From positions 1-49,037 of the forward strand of contig NZ_JALXVH010000018.1 in NCBI RefSeq assembly GCF_025149945.1: 49,037 nt of DNA, written 5' to 3'. Below are positions 10,691-17,962 of the stretch, one piece after another. The position numbers and the translations under genes were made by a program. Within the stretch, counting starts at the first letter, position 1; every line of letters begins with the position of its first letter. The notes beneath the pieces were generated by a model that saw only the letters and a program-made list of their open reading frames with translations, was not told the DNA's origin and did not search any database. The DNA comes from Kocuria sp. p3-SID1428. Lineage in GTDB: Bacteria; Actinomycetota; Actinomycetes; Actinomycetales; Micrococcaceae.

Positions 10691-12366
10691 GAGCGCCCCC
10701 ACCGTCCTTCCTGCGTGTCGTGGAGCGCGTCGCGCAGCTCCTGCCGATCATCCAGGGGATGGTCGACGCCTGCTATCTCCTGAGTCGTCTCATGTCCTCG
10801 CCCGGCGACCAGGATCGAGTCGCGCGGCCCGGCCACGGCGACCGCCGTGCGGATGGCCGTGGCGCGCGGGAAGATCTCCTCGATCTCGGTGGCGCGAGCG
10901 GCGCCCTCCTCGCGGGCCTGCAGGGCTCCGGCGATGACCTCGGCGCGGATCCCTGCGGGGTCCTCGTCGTGGGGGTCGTCATCGGTCACGATCACCACGT
11001 CCGCGCCCTGGGCTGCGATCCGGCCCATGAACGGGCGCTTGGTGGTGTCACGCTGCCCCGTGGCGCCGAAGACCACGATCACGCGGCCGTCCCCCTCGGG
11101 CGGATCGACCGCCTCCAGTGCACGGGTCAGCGCGTCCGGGTTGTGCGCGAAGTCCACGACGGCGGTCGGCTCGCTGCTGATCAGCTGCATGCGCCCGGGC
11201 ACGTCCGTGGTCAGGGGGTCGTGGTCATCCAGCGCGGTCTGCAGGGCCTGCAGCGGCACGCCGGAGGCCAGCACCATGACGACGGCCAGGGCGGCGTTGG
11301 CGACGTTGAACTCGCCGGGAAGCCCGGTCGACACGCGCAGCCGGCGGCCGTCGCGGTGCACCAGCTCGAAGCGGTGGCCCACCCCGCGGCGGGACAGCTC
11401 GCTGAGCGTCCAGTCGGCGCCGTGGCGGTGCGGGCCGCGGTCGCGATCCTCGACGATCCCGCCGCGCAGTGCGATGACCTCCACGGCCTCGGCGCCGAGC
11501 TCCTCTCGGGCCCGGCGGGCCATGCGCAGGCCCCACTGGTCCTGGTCATCGGCCACCACGATCACGGCGCGGTCCGTGCGAGGGGCGGTGAACAGCTGGG
11601 CCTTGACCTCGAAGTAGGCCTCCATGGACCCGTGCAGGTCCAGGTGGTCCTGGGTCAGGTTGGTGAACCCGGTGACGTCGTAGTGCACGCCGTCCACGCG
11701 ATGGAACTCGAGAGCATGGGAGGAGACCTCCATGGAGGCCCCGGTCATGCCGGCCTCGCGCATGACGGCCAGCAGGGCATGCACCGACGGCGCCTCCGGC
11801 GTGGTCAGCAGCGACGGGATGCGCTGATCGCCGGCGAGGATCTCGATTGTGCCGATCAGCCCGGTCGTGCGGCCCAGGGCCTTCTGGATCGAGTTGAGGA
11901 AGTACGTGGTGGTGGTCTTGCCGTTCGTGCCGGTCACGCCGAACAGCGGCATGCGTGCGCGCGCGTCCTGTGTGCCGCCGTAGAGCGCGGCGCTGATCTC
12001 GCCCATGTGCTCGCGCGGCACCGCCGCCACGATCACCGGGACGCCGAGCGGGCCCAGAGCGCGGATCTGCTCGAGCCCGGCCTCATCGGTGAGCACGGCA
12101 GCGGCCCCGGAGCCGATCGCGGCGGCGGCGAATCCCGCGCCGTGGAACCGGGCACCGGGAAGGGCCGCGTAGAGATCTCCGGGCTGCACCGAGCGGGAGT
12201 CGATGCTGATGCCTCGGACAGGGAACGGCTCCTGCGCACTGTCGTGCGCCTCGGGTGTCTCCAGGCGCGCGCCGATCCGCTGGGCCAGCTCGGCGGCCGG
12301 CAGCGAAGCAGCGCCGCGGGGCCGCAGACGGGCCGCGTCCAGACCCGGCTCGGGCAGGTTCTGCAT
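10687..12366 (-). CDS. murE: UDP-MurNAc-dipeptide ligase MurE, likely L-lysine type
   Basis: Mur ligase that adds the third stem residue. The 559-aa protein has DSRSVQPGDLY, the P-loop GVTGTNGKTTTTYFLN, NLTQDHLDLHG and DFAHNPDALTRAL. The amino-acid specificity motif, DNPR in meso-diaminopimelate enzymes, reads D463-D464-P465-H466 here, followed by DED. The missing arginine argues against DAP and suits L-lysine, as in Micrococcaceae walls; that substrate call is inference. The ATG at 12366 has AGGAAGGA upstream. The 206-base gap from ftsI is the one real break inside the ligase run and may hold a second promoter. Confidence 0.94.
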   Translation of the reverse strand: MQNLPEPGLDAARLRPRGAASLPAAELAQRIGARLETPEAHDSAQEPFPVRGISIDSRSVQPGDLYAALPGARFHGAGFAAAAIGSGAAAVLTDEAGLEQIRALGPLGVPVIVAAVPREHMGEISAALYGGTQDARARMPLFGVTGTNGKTTTTYFLNSIQKALGRTTGLIGTIEILAGDQRIPSLLTTPEAPSVHALLAVMREAGMTGASMEVSSHALEFHRVDGVHYDVTGFTNLTQDHLDLHGSMEAYFEVKAQLFTAPRTDRAVIVVADDQDQWGLRMARRAREELGAEAVEVIALRGGIVEDRDRGPHRHGADWTLSELSRRGVGHRFELVHRDGRRLRVSTGLPGEFNVANAALAVVMVLASGVPLQALQTALDDHDPLTTDVPGRMQLISSEPTAVVDFAHNPDALTRALEAVDPPEGDGRVIVVFGATGQRDTTKRPFMGRIAAQGADVVIVTDDDPHDEDPAGIRAEVIAGALQAREEGAARATEIEEIFPRATAIRTAVAVAGPRDSILVAGRGHETTQEIAGVDHPLDDRQELRDALHDTQEGRWGRS

Positions 12367-12383
12367 GTCGTCCTTCCTCGGAT

Positions 12384-12403
12384 CGGCCGGTGGGAGCCGG
12401 CCG
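12384..12403. repeat. Hairpin in the murE leader
   Basis: CGGCCGG-TGGGAG-CCGGCCG is a perfect 7-bp stem with a 6-base loop, ending 17 bases before the murE start codon and just upstream of its ribosome site. It could modulate murE translation or partly terminate ftsI transcripts; no T-run follows. Confidence 0.35.
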
Positions 12404-12519
12404 TTCCCTCGATGCGGGCCCCGTTCGGAGCCCATCGGTCGCGGACAGCGCTTCCCCCTGCCCGCCGAGGACGCCCGACCTCGAGGACGGCGGGGAAGAG
12501 CCGTATTCCGGACGTGGCG

Positions 12520-12525
12520 AGTCTA
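12520..12525 (-). promoter_or_regulatory. Possible -10 element upstream of murE
   Basis: TAGACT on the minus strand in the ftsI-murE gap matches TANNNT. It would start transcripts near 12512 with a leader of about 145 bases that includes the hairpin at 12384-12403. No good -35 is visible, so this is weak. Confidence 0.2.
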
Positions 12526-12572
12526 GTCCGGCAACTGATGCCGCACGCTGAGATCGCCCGCGCGGCGTCCAC

Positions 12573-14426
12573 TCAGGCGATGCCGGTCGGCGTATCCGCC
12601 AGCTCCTCGTTGCGATCGGCGTCCTCGCCGAAGAACTTGGGCAGACCGACCGCACCGCCGGTCGAGGGCGGGACGCCGTAGTGGCGCAGCACCTGGCCCA
12701 TGATCTCGGCGAAGACTGATGAGGCGCCGATCGCGGACACCGCCCCCTCCGGCTTGTGGATGGTGGTCGCCACGACATACTGCGGATCCTCCATGGGGCC
12801 GATGCCGGCGAAGGATGTGGTGTAGCCGTCGTAGCCGCCCTCGGCGCTGGCGGCCTCGGCCGTGCCCGACTTGCCGCCCACCCGGTAGCCGTCGGTGGCG
12901 GCATCCGGGGCGCCGCCGACGGTGATCACGGACTCCATCATCTCGCGCAGCTGCTGAGCGGTCTCGGCGGAGAAGATCTGGCGCCCCTCCGGGGGCTCCA
13001 GCTCGGTGCGGGTGCCGTCGGGGTCGATGATCGCCTGCAGGAGCCGAGGCTCGATCTGCAGGCCGTCGTTGCCGACCGCCTGGAAGATGGTGGAGGTGCG
13101 CAGCGGCGACTGGGAGACGCCCTGGCCGAAGAGCACCGTGTACTGCTGCCGGACATCCCAGTCCTCCCAGTCTGCGAGCAGCCCCGGGGACTCGCCGGGC
13201 AGCTCGATGCCCGTCAGCTCCCCCACCCCGAACTTCTTCATCCAGTCATAGCGGCCCTGCCGGTCCAGGCGCGAGCCCACCAGCACGGTGCCGGTGTTCA
13301 TGGAGTCGGCGATGATCCCGGCGAAGGTGCGATCCTCCTCGCGGTGTTCGAAGGCATCCGTGATCGTCTGCCCGTCGATCTCCAGCTCCGGGGGCACGGT
13401 GATCTCGGAGTCCTTCTCGGCATGGCCGGTGTCGATCGCCGCCGCCGCCGTGAGGATCTTCTGGGTGGAGCCCGGCTCCACGGCCGAGGCGACGCTGCGC
13501 GGCTGGAAGTCGCCCTCATCCTCGGTGCGCCCCGTGTCGTTGGGGTCGACCATCGACGAGTCCGCCAGCGCCAGGACCGCCCCGTCCGAGATCCGCAGCA
13601 CGATCGCCGTGCCCCACTGCGCGCTGAGCTCCTCCACGCGGCGGGCGATCGCCTGCTGGGCATAGAACTGGACATCGCGGTCCAGGGACAGCTCGATCGA
13701 CGAGCCGTCCTGCGCGGTCGTCTCGTCCTGCGGAGCGACCGGGATGCGGACACCGTCGGCGCCGATCTCGAAGCTTCGCTCGCCGTCGATGCCCCGCAGG
13801 TGCTCGTCCTGAGTCAGCTCGAGGCCGCCCAGGGCCTCGCCCTCGGCCCCGACGAACCCCACGACGGAGCCGGCCAGCGAGCCGTTGGGGTAGCTGCGCT
13901 GGGCCACCGGCTCGGCGGTCACGTATCCCACGCGCAGGTCCGTGATGCGGTTCCACTGCTCGGGAGTCGCGTCGCGGAACAGGTACTCGAAGTTCTTGCG
14001 CTGCTCGACCGGCACCTCCGTGTCCCCCTGCAGCGTCTCCTTGACCTCCTGATCCGACATCCCGAGGATGTCCGCCAGGCGCCGGATCGCCTCCAGGACG
14101 GTGAGCTCCTCGGTCGTGCCGTCCGGGTTCTGCATCACCACGTCCTGCACGATCGTCTGATCGACCGCGATGTCGTAGCGCTGGATGCTGCGCGCCAGCA
14201 CCGCCCCGTTGCGGTCCAGGATCTCGCCGCGCTGTGCGGGGATGACCTCGACGCGCAGGCGGCTGGCCTCGGCTCGAGCTGCCTGCCCGCGCAGATCCAG
14301 CCCCTGGACGTACACGAGCCGCAGCGCGAGCACCACCAGGGCCAGCAGGCCGATCAGCAGGCCCACGAACTCGCGGCGGCCCATGCCGCCGGCGCTGCCG
14401 CTGTCATCGCGCGTGCTTCCGCTCAC
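12573..14426 (-). CDS. ftsI: Septal class B penicillin-binding protein FtsI (PBP2/3 type)
   Basis: Transpeptidase that crosslinks septal peptidoglycan, partner of FtsW. The 617-aa protein has one N-terminal membrane helix (about 20-41) and a PBP dimerisation domain starting near 60 (IPAQRGEILDRNG). The transpeptidase domain carries the catalytic S320-T-Q-K323, S375-M-N377 and K519-S-G-T522. There are no PASTA repeats. The GTG at 14426 overlaps the ftsL-like stop as GTGA. All three catalytic motifs are intact, so it should be active and beta-lactam sensitive. Confidence 0.95.
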   Translation of the reverse strand: MSGSTRDDSGSAGGMGRREFVGLLIGLLALVVLALRLVYVQGLDLRGQAARAEASRLRVEVIPAQRGEILDRNGAVLARSIQRYDIAVDQTIVQDVVMQNPDGTTEELTVLEAIRRLADILGMSDQEVKETLQGDTEVPVEQRKNFEYLFRDATPEQWNRITDLRVGYVTAEPVAQRSYPNGSLAGSVVGFVGAEGEALGGLELTQDEHLRGIDGERSFEIGADGVRIPVAPQDETTAQDGSSIELSLDRDVQFYAQQAIARRVEELSAQWGTAIVLRISDGAVLALADSSMVDPNDTGRTEDEGDFQPRSVASAVEPGSTQKILTAAAAIDTGHAEKDSEITVPPELEIDGQTITDAFEHREEDRTFAGIIADSMNTGTVLVGSRLDRQGRYDWMKKFGVGELTGIELPGESPGLLADWEDWDVRQQYTVLFGQGVSQSPLRTSTIFQAVGNDGLQIEPRLLQAIIDPDGTRTELEPPEGRQIFSAETAQQLREMMESVITVGGAPDAATDGYRVGGKSGTAEAASAEGGYDGYTTSFAGIGPMEDPQYVVATTIHKPEGAVSAIGASSVFAEIMGQVLRHYGVPPSTGGAVGLPKFFGEDADRNEELADTPTGIA

Positions 14427-15166
14427 TGGCCTGCTCCTTCCTGCGCGGTGTCGTCCTGGACTGCCTCCTGTGCCGGTCCGCTCAGCGGCGTGTGGCCCTC
14501 GGGAGCCTCCGGATTCCCGTCCCCGCTGCTCGTCTGCTCCTGTGCGGCAGAGCTGTCACCGCGCTGCTGCGGTGCGGGGATCGTGCCGCCGTGGAGCTCG
14601 ACGTCGTCCTCGGCCTCGCGGGCGCTGTCGAGCTGGTCCTCGGCCTCGGACTCCGAGGAGGGCAGAGCATCGCGACGCGCGCGCTCCTCCTTCTGGGCCT
14701 GCTCGGCCGCTGAGGATCCGGACTGGATCGGCGCCGGGATGGCGATGTCGAGCTCGTCGTCGGCCTCGGGGGCGGGAACGGCCTGGCCGGTCACCTCTCC
14801 TGTGCTCAGATCGACCACTCCCTGCTCGGTGGGAGCGGGCACCAAGCCCTCCTCCCGGGCGCTGCGGGCCAGGTTCTGCGGTGCCTGGTGGAACTCGAGA
14901 TCCTGGGTCAGCGACTCGTTCTGCTGATCCAGGGCCTCCTCCTGATTGCGCAGCTCGACCATGCGGTACTGCCCGTCGGTGATCCGCACCGTCATCAGCA
15001 GGATCACCGCGAAGGTCCCCAGCACCACCAGCAGGGCCGCCGAGACCGGGATCAGTCGCGACCACATGGCGCGTCGGGCGGCGCGCTGGTGCTCGGGGAG
15101 CCGGGCACGACGGCGCGGCAGGCGCAGCCGTGGGCGCCCTGGCGTCCTGCCCGCTGCTGTGCTCAT
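14423..15166 (-). CDS. ftsL: FtsL-like divisome protein with long acidic tail
   Basis: Small bitopic protein in the ftsL position between rsmH and ftsI. The 247-aa product has a very basic N-tail (about 1-35), one membrane helix at about 38-60 and a short coiled coil at about 66-92. The family-like segment [13 protein letters not shown] follows. After that comes about 135 residues of low-complexity E/D/Q/S/A/P-rich sequence, predicted outside the membrane. FtsL is normally little more than helix plus coiled coil, so this tail is unusual. The ATG at 15166 overlaps the rsmH stop as ATGA. Function rests on position and topology, not sequence identity. Confidence 0.82.
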   Translation of the reverse strand: MSTAAGRTPGRPRLRLPRRRARLPEHQRAARRAMWSRLIPVSAALLVVLGTFAVILLMTVRITDGQYRMVELRNQEEALDQQNESLTQDLEFHQAPQNLARSAREEGLVPAPTEQGVVDLSTGEVTGQAVPAPEADDELDIAIPAPIQSGSSAAEQAQKEERARRDALPSSESEAEDQLDSAREAEDDVELHGGTIPAPQQRGDSSAAQEQTSSGDGNPEAPEGHTPLSGPAQEAVQDDTAQEGAGQ

Positions 15167-16152
15167 GAGTGCTTTCCGTGCCTGGTGTCCGGTCTGATCC
15201 GCTCCGCGGCGCGCAGCCGCGCCGAGGCCGCCCTCGGGTTCGCCTCGATCTCCTCGGCGGTCGGCGTGTGGGTGCCGCGGGTGATCATGCGGAAGGTCGG
15301 CTTGTGCTCCTCGAGCTCGACCGGCAGGCCCTTGGGCGCCGAGGAGCGTGAGCGGGCGGCCAGCTCCTGCTTGACCATCTTGTCCTCGAGCGAGTGGTAG
15401 CTCATGGCAGCGACGCGCCCTCCGAGCCTGAGAGCATCCAGGGCATTCGGCACAGCGCGGCTGAGCACCTCCAGCTCCTGATTGACCTCGATGCGCAGCG
15501 CCTGGAACGTCTGCTTGGCCGGGTGGCCCTTCTTGTGCAGGGCCGCGGCGGGCTTGGCCGCCCGGACGATCTCCACGAGCTCGCCGGTGGTCGACAGCCG
15601 CCGGTGCTCGCGCGCCTGGACGATCCCCCGTGCGATGCGCTGGGCGAAGCGCTCCTCGCCCCAGTCGCGCAGGATGCGGCGCAGGTCCTGCTCCGAGTAC
15701 TCCCTGACGATCTCTCGTGCCGTGAGATCGGCCGTGGAATCCATCCGCATGTCCAGCGGCGCATCGTAGGAGTAGGCGAACCCGCGCTCGCGCTCGTCGA
15801 GCTGCATCGAGGAGACGCCGAGGTCGAAGAGGATGCCGTCGGCAGCCTCGAATCCGGCCTGCGCGAGGGCATGGTCGATCTCGTCGTAGGTGGTGTGGAC
15901 CGGGAAGAAGCGCTCGGACCAGGACTGCAGGCGGCGCCCGGCCAGGCGCAGGGCCTCCGAGTCGCGGTCGATGCCCACCAGTCGCACCTCCGGGAAGCGG
16001 CGCAGGATGGCCTCGCTGTGCCCGCCCATGCCGAGCGTGGCGTCGATGACCACGGGCGCAGGACCCTCCAATGCGGGGGCGAGCAGGTCCAGGCAGGCCT
16101 CGAGAAGGACGGGGACGTGCCGGTCGCCGGCGGGGCGCTCGAGATCGTCCAT
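15163..16152 (-). CDS. rsmH: 16S rRNA (cytosine1402-N4)-methyltransferase RsmH
   Basis: SAM-dependent methyltransferase (formerly MraW) that modifies C1402 in the decoding centre of 16S rRNA. The 329-aa protein has the SAM-binding motif [23 protein letters not shown] and the family segment [15 protein letters not shown]. The C-terminal part has [10 protein letters not shown] and [11 protein letters not shown], both family features. The ATG at 16152 has AGGAGG upstream. It is second in the dcw cluster, 380 bases after mraZ. Confidence 0.96.
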   Translation of the reverse strand: MDDLERPAGDRHVPVLLEACLDLLAPALEGPAPVVIDATLGMGGHSEAILRRFPEVRLVGIDRDSEALRLAGRRLQSWSERFFPVHTTYDEIDHALAQAGFEAADGILFDLGVSSMQLDERERGFAYSYDAPLDMRMDSTADLTAREIVREYSEQDLRRILRDWGEERFAQRIARGIVQAREHRRLSTTGELVEIVRAAKPAAALHKKGHPAKQTFQALRIEVNQELEVLSRAVPNALDALRLGGRVAAMSYHSLEDKMVKQELAARSRSSAPKGLPVELEEHKPTFRMITRGTHTPTAEEIEANPRAASARLRAAERIRPDTRHGKHS

Positions 16153-16532
16153 GGCTCGTCCTCCTGATGCTCGGCGAGGCGCGAGGGACGCGCCGCGACC
16201 GGGTGCTCATGCTGGCATCCCGACGACCGCCCACCCTATCGGGCACGGGCGACTGCGAGGCCTCGGCGGGGCCGGTGAGCGCGATGATCCGCGCCACCAC
16301 CGCACGCCCGGTCCGAGGCCGTCCCGGCGCAGGTGCGCAACGACGACGAGCACCGCATCCGGTGCTCCAGAGCGAGAACCCCAACCGCTGACCATCCCTC
16401 GAATCCGGCCTGGCTCAGGGGAAGGTGAGTCAGGACGGGAATGGCAGTGCGGGTGGAGATCCCATCCGGGAGATCCCGATGCAGTGCTCGTGGCGCCGCG
16501 TCTGCGGTCCGCCTCTCGGCGGTCCAGGTCGT
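16153..16532. other. Gene-free gap between mraZ and rsmH
   Basis: About 380 bases between the mraZ stop and the rsmH start. I see no convincing gene on either strand. It holds a perfect hairpin at 16348-16367 (GAGCACCG-CATC-CGGTGCTC) and a short direct repeat GGAGATCCC in the 16455-16480 stretch. The gap is part of the presumed mraZ-rsmH transcript, so the hairpin could attenuate it. Confidence 0.5.
16348..16367. repeat. Hairpin between mraZ and rsmH
   Basis: Perfect 8-bp inverted repeat GAGCACCG / CGGTGCTC with a CATC loop. It lies in the leader between mraZ and rsmH on the dcw transcript. No T-run follows on the minus strand. It is a candidate attenuator or RNA processing site. Confidence 0.4.
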
Positions 16533-16964
16533 TCAGAAGAGTCCGGGGATGACTTCCTCCTCGGTGTCCGAGAAGGCCGCCTCCTGCTCCTCCAGGTACT
16601 GCTGCCATGCCGCGGCGTCCCAGATCTCGGCCCGGGAGCCCGCGCCGACGACGGCGAGCTCGCGATCCAGACCTGCGTACTGGCGCAGCGGTGCAGGGAC
16701 GGTCACCCGACCCTGCTTGTCCGGCACCTCGTCCGAGGCGCCCGAGAGGAACACGCGGATGTAGTCACGGGCCTGCTTGGAGGACAGCGGGGCCGCCCTC
16801 ATCTGCTCGTGCACCCTCTCGAACTCAGCAGCGCTGAAGACGTAGAGGCACCGCTCCTGGCCCCTGGTGAGGACCAGTCCGTCCGCCAGCTCCTCTCGGA
16901 ACTTGGCCGGAAGGATCAGCCGCCCCTTCTCGTCCAGGCGTGGGGAGTGCGTTCCGAGGAACAT
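16533..16964 (-). CDS. mraZ: Transcriptional regulator MraZ
   Basis: First gene of the dcw cluster, a ring-forming DNA-binding protein that represses its own promoter in other bacteria. The 143-aa protein has two SpoVT/AbrB-type repeats: [14 protein letters not shown] near the N-terminus and [16 protein letters not shown] in the second half. I chose the ATG at 16964 ([11 protein letters not shown], the family N-terminus) rather than an in-frame GTG at 16970. No strong ribosome site is visible for either. Three operator-like repeats sit upstream at 17012-17037. Confidence 0.95.
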   Translation of the reverse strand: MFLGTHSPRLDEKGRLILPAKFREELADGLVLTRGQERCLYVFSAAEFERVHEQMRAAPLSSKQARDYIRVFLSGASDEVPDKQGRVTVPAPLRQYAGLDRELAVVGAGSRAEIWDAAAWQQYLEEQEAAFSDTEEEVIPGLF

Positions 16965-17011
16965 GCCCACCGCCGTTCGGATCCGGATGACGTCTGATTC
17001 GCTCTCGTGTA

Positions 17012-17037
17012 CACCACTTTACTCCACCTTCCTCCAC
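17012..17037 (-). promoter_or_regulatory. MraZ-box operator array
   Basis: On the minus strand, GTGGAG (17037-17032), GTGGAG (17027-17022) and GTGGTG (17017-17012) are direct repeats spaced exactly 10 bp, one helical turn. Known MraZ operators are G-rich repeats at this spacing upstream of mraZ. They fill the spacer and -10 of the candidate promoter, so binding should repress the whole cluster. The match to MraZ is established in kind; that it acts here is inference. Confidence 0.8.
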
Positions 17038-17043
17038 CGTCAA
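17016..17043 (-). promoter_or_regulatory. Candidate mraZ/dcw promoter
   Basis: On the minus strand, TTGACG (17043-17038), 16 bases, then TAAAGT (17021-17016). Both hexamers match the actinobacterial housekeeping consensus well. The start would fall near 17009, about 45 bases before the mraZ ATG. All three MraZ-box repeats lie between the -35 and just past the -10. Confidence 0.65.
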
Positions 17044-17400
17044 TCGAGAATGCCCGCCGCAGGCGGGTTCTGGGGCCATTGCGCGTCGATCCAGCTCTCG
17101 AAGGCGAGGGCGTCTCTCCTTGTCACAGCTGGGTGGAGGCGCCCTGGGAGGCGAAGTGGGGCGCTGGGGAGGGATTCGCGCGACCCTCCCCCACCGCAGC
17201 GAGCAACCGACCCGTCCCCCGGTCGGCCGACGACCTCTCGCCGCACCGAGATTCCAGCGATCAAGCGGATCCGGGCCGCGCGGGATCCGACCGGGACGCG
17301 GCCGACGGCATCGGTGGAGGGAAGTGGGGTGGGGCTGGGGAGGGAAGTGGGGCAGTGCTGGGGCAGGAGGAGGCGCGCGGGCAGACGGCTGCGGCATGAC
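17041..17400. other. Gene-free G-rich region upstream of mraZ
   Basis: About 360 bases between the mraZ promoter and the terminator of the DUF3040 gene. No gene is supported. The plus strand is strongly G-biased, with three copies of GAAGTGGGG at 17153-17161, 17321-17329 and 17344-17352. Each is followed within a few bases by a CTGGGG block. It may hold further upstream control sites for the dcw cluster. Confidence 0.5.
17326..17352 (+). repeat. G-quadruplex-forming motif
   Basis: Five consecutive runs of three or four G, separated by one to three bases (GGGG T GGGG CT GGGG A GGG AAGT GGGG), satisfy the usual G3+N1-7 quadruplex rule on the plus strand. It lies about 300 bases upstream of the mraZ promoter. 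Any role is unknown. Confidence 0.5.
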
Positions 17401-17432
17401 GAAGGCCCCCGTCCTCACGGACGGGGGCCTTC
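17401..17432 (-). terminator. Strong hairpin terminator after the DUF3040 gene
   Basis: GAAGGCCCCCGTCC and GGACGGGGGCCTTC form a perfect 14-bp stem with a TCAC loop, 18 bases past the DUF3040 stop. There is no T-run, as is common for high-GC actinobacterial terminators. Confidence 0.75.
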
Positions 17433-17450
17433 GAGTGGTCTGTGCGCGGC

Positions 17451-17849
17451 TCAGCTGCCGGAGCGGCGCTCGTCCCAGCGATCCTCGAGGTTGCGCATGA
17501 AGCCGGACTGCGGCTTCTTGGCCGCAGTCGCCTTGGCTTTGGTGCCGCCCTGCGAGGAGTCCGATGACTCGGAGCCCTGGGTGGTCGTGGCGCGCGTGGA
17601 GGCCCAGTAGACCCCGAAGGACATGATCAGGAACCCGAGGACGCCCACCAGGATGGAGTTCAGGGCCACGCCACCGACCACGACGCCCAGTCCGACGACG
17701 CCGATGACGGCTCCGAGCACGAGGGCGCGCGTGGAGAAGGTGGGCTTCACGGGTCGCGAGTCCATCTGGCTCACGAACTGCGGGTCATCCGCGTTGAGCT
17801 GCTGCTCCAGCTGAGCCAGCAGCTGCTGCTCGCGCTCCGAAAGGGCCAC
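17451..17849 (-). CDS. DUF3040 small membrane protein
   Basis: A 132-aa protein of the actinobacterial DUF3040 family, function unknown. It opens with the family motif ALSEREQQLLAQLEQQL and has two membrane helices at about 42-62 and 65-84. A hydrophilic S/T/K-rich C-tail ends DRWDERRSGS. The GTG at 17849 has AGGAGGG upstream; further upstream in-frame codons are not conserved. A DUF3040 gene near the dcw cluster is common in actinobacteria. It is transcribed alone and ends at the hairpin at 17401-17432. Confidence 0.85.
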   Translation of the reverse strand: MALSEREQQLLAQLEQQLNADDPQFVSQMDSRPVKPTFSTRALVLGAVIGVVGLGVVVGGVALNSILVGVLGFLIMSFGVYWASTRATTTQGSESSDSSQGGTKAKATAAKKPQSGFMRNLEDRWDERRSGS

Positions 17850-17962
17850 GACGTCCCTCCTGGGGGGTCTGCTTCTGAGGATCAGGGACACGGCCTGGTC
17901 CCTGCGATGAGGCGAGTCTACCCGCAAGGCCTCCCGCACGGCACGTGCATGTCACATGCCGC

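Noticed and set aside
16965..16970. GTG start for mraZ at 16970
   Set aside because: The family begins MFLGT; the ATG at 16964 fits, although neither start has a strong ribosome site.
17120..17500. Open frame in the gap upstream of mraZ
   Set aside because: Composition follows the G-rich DNA, it crosses the terminator hairpin and has no recognisable domain.
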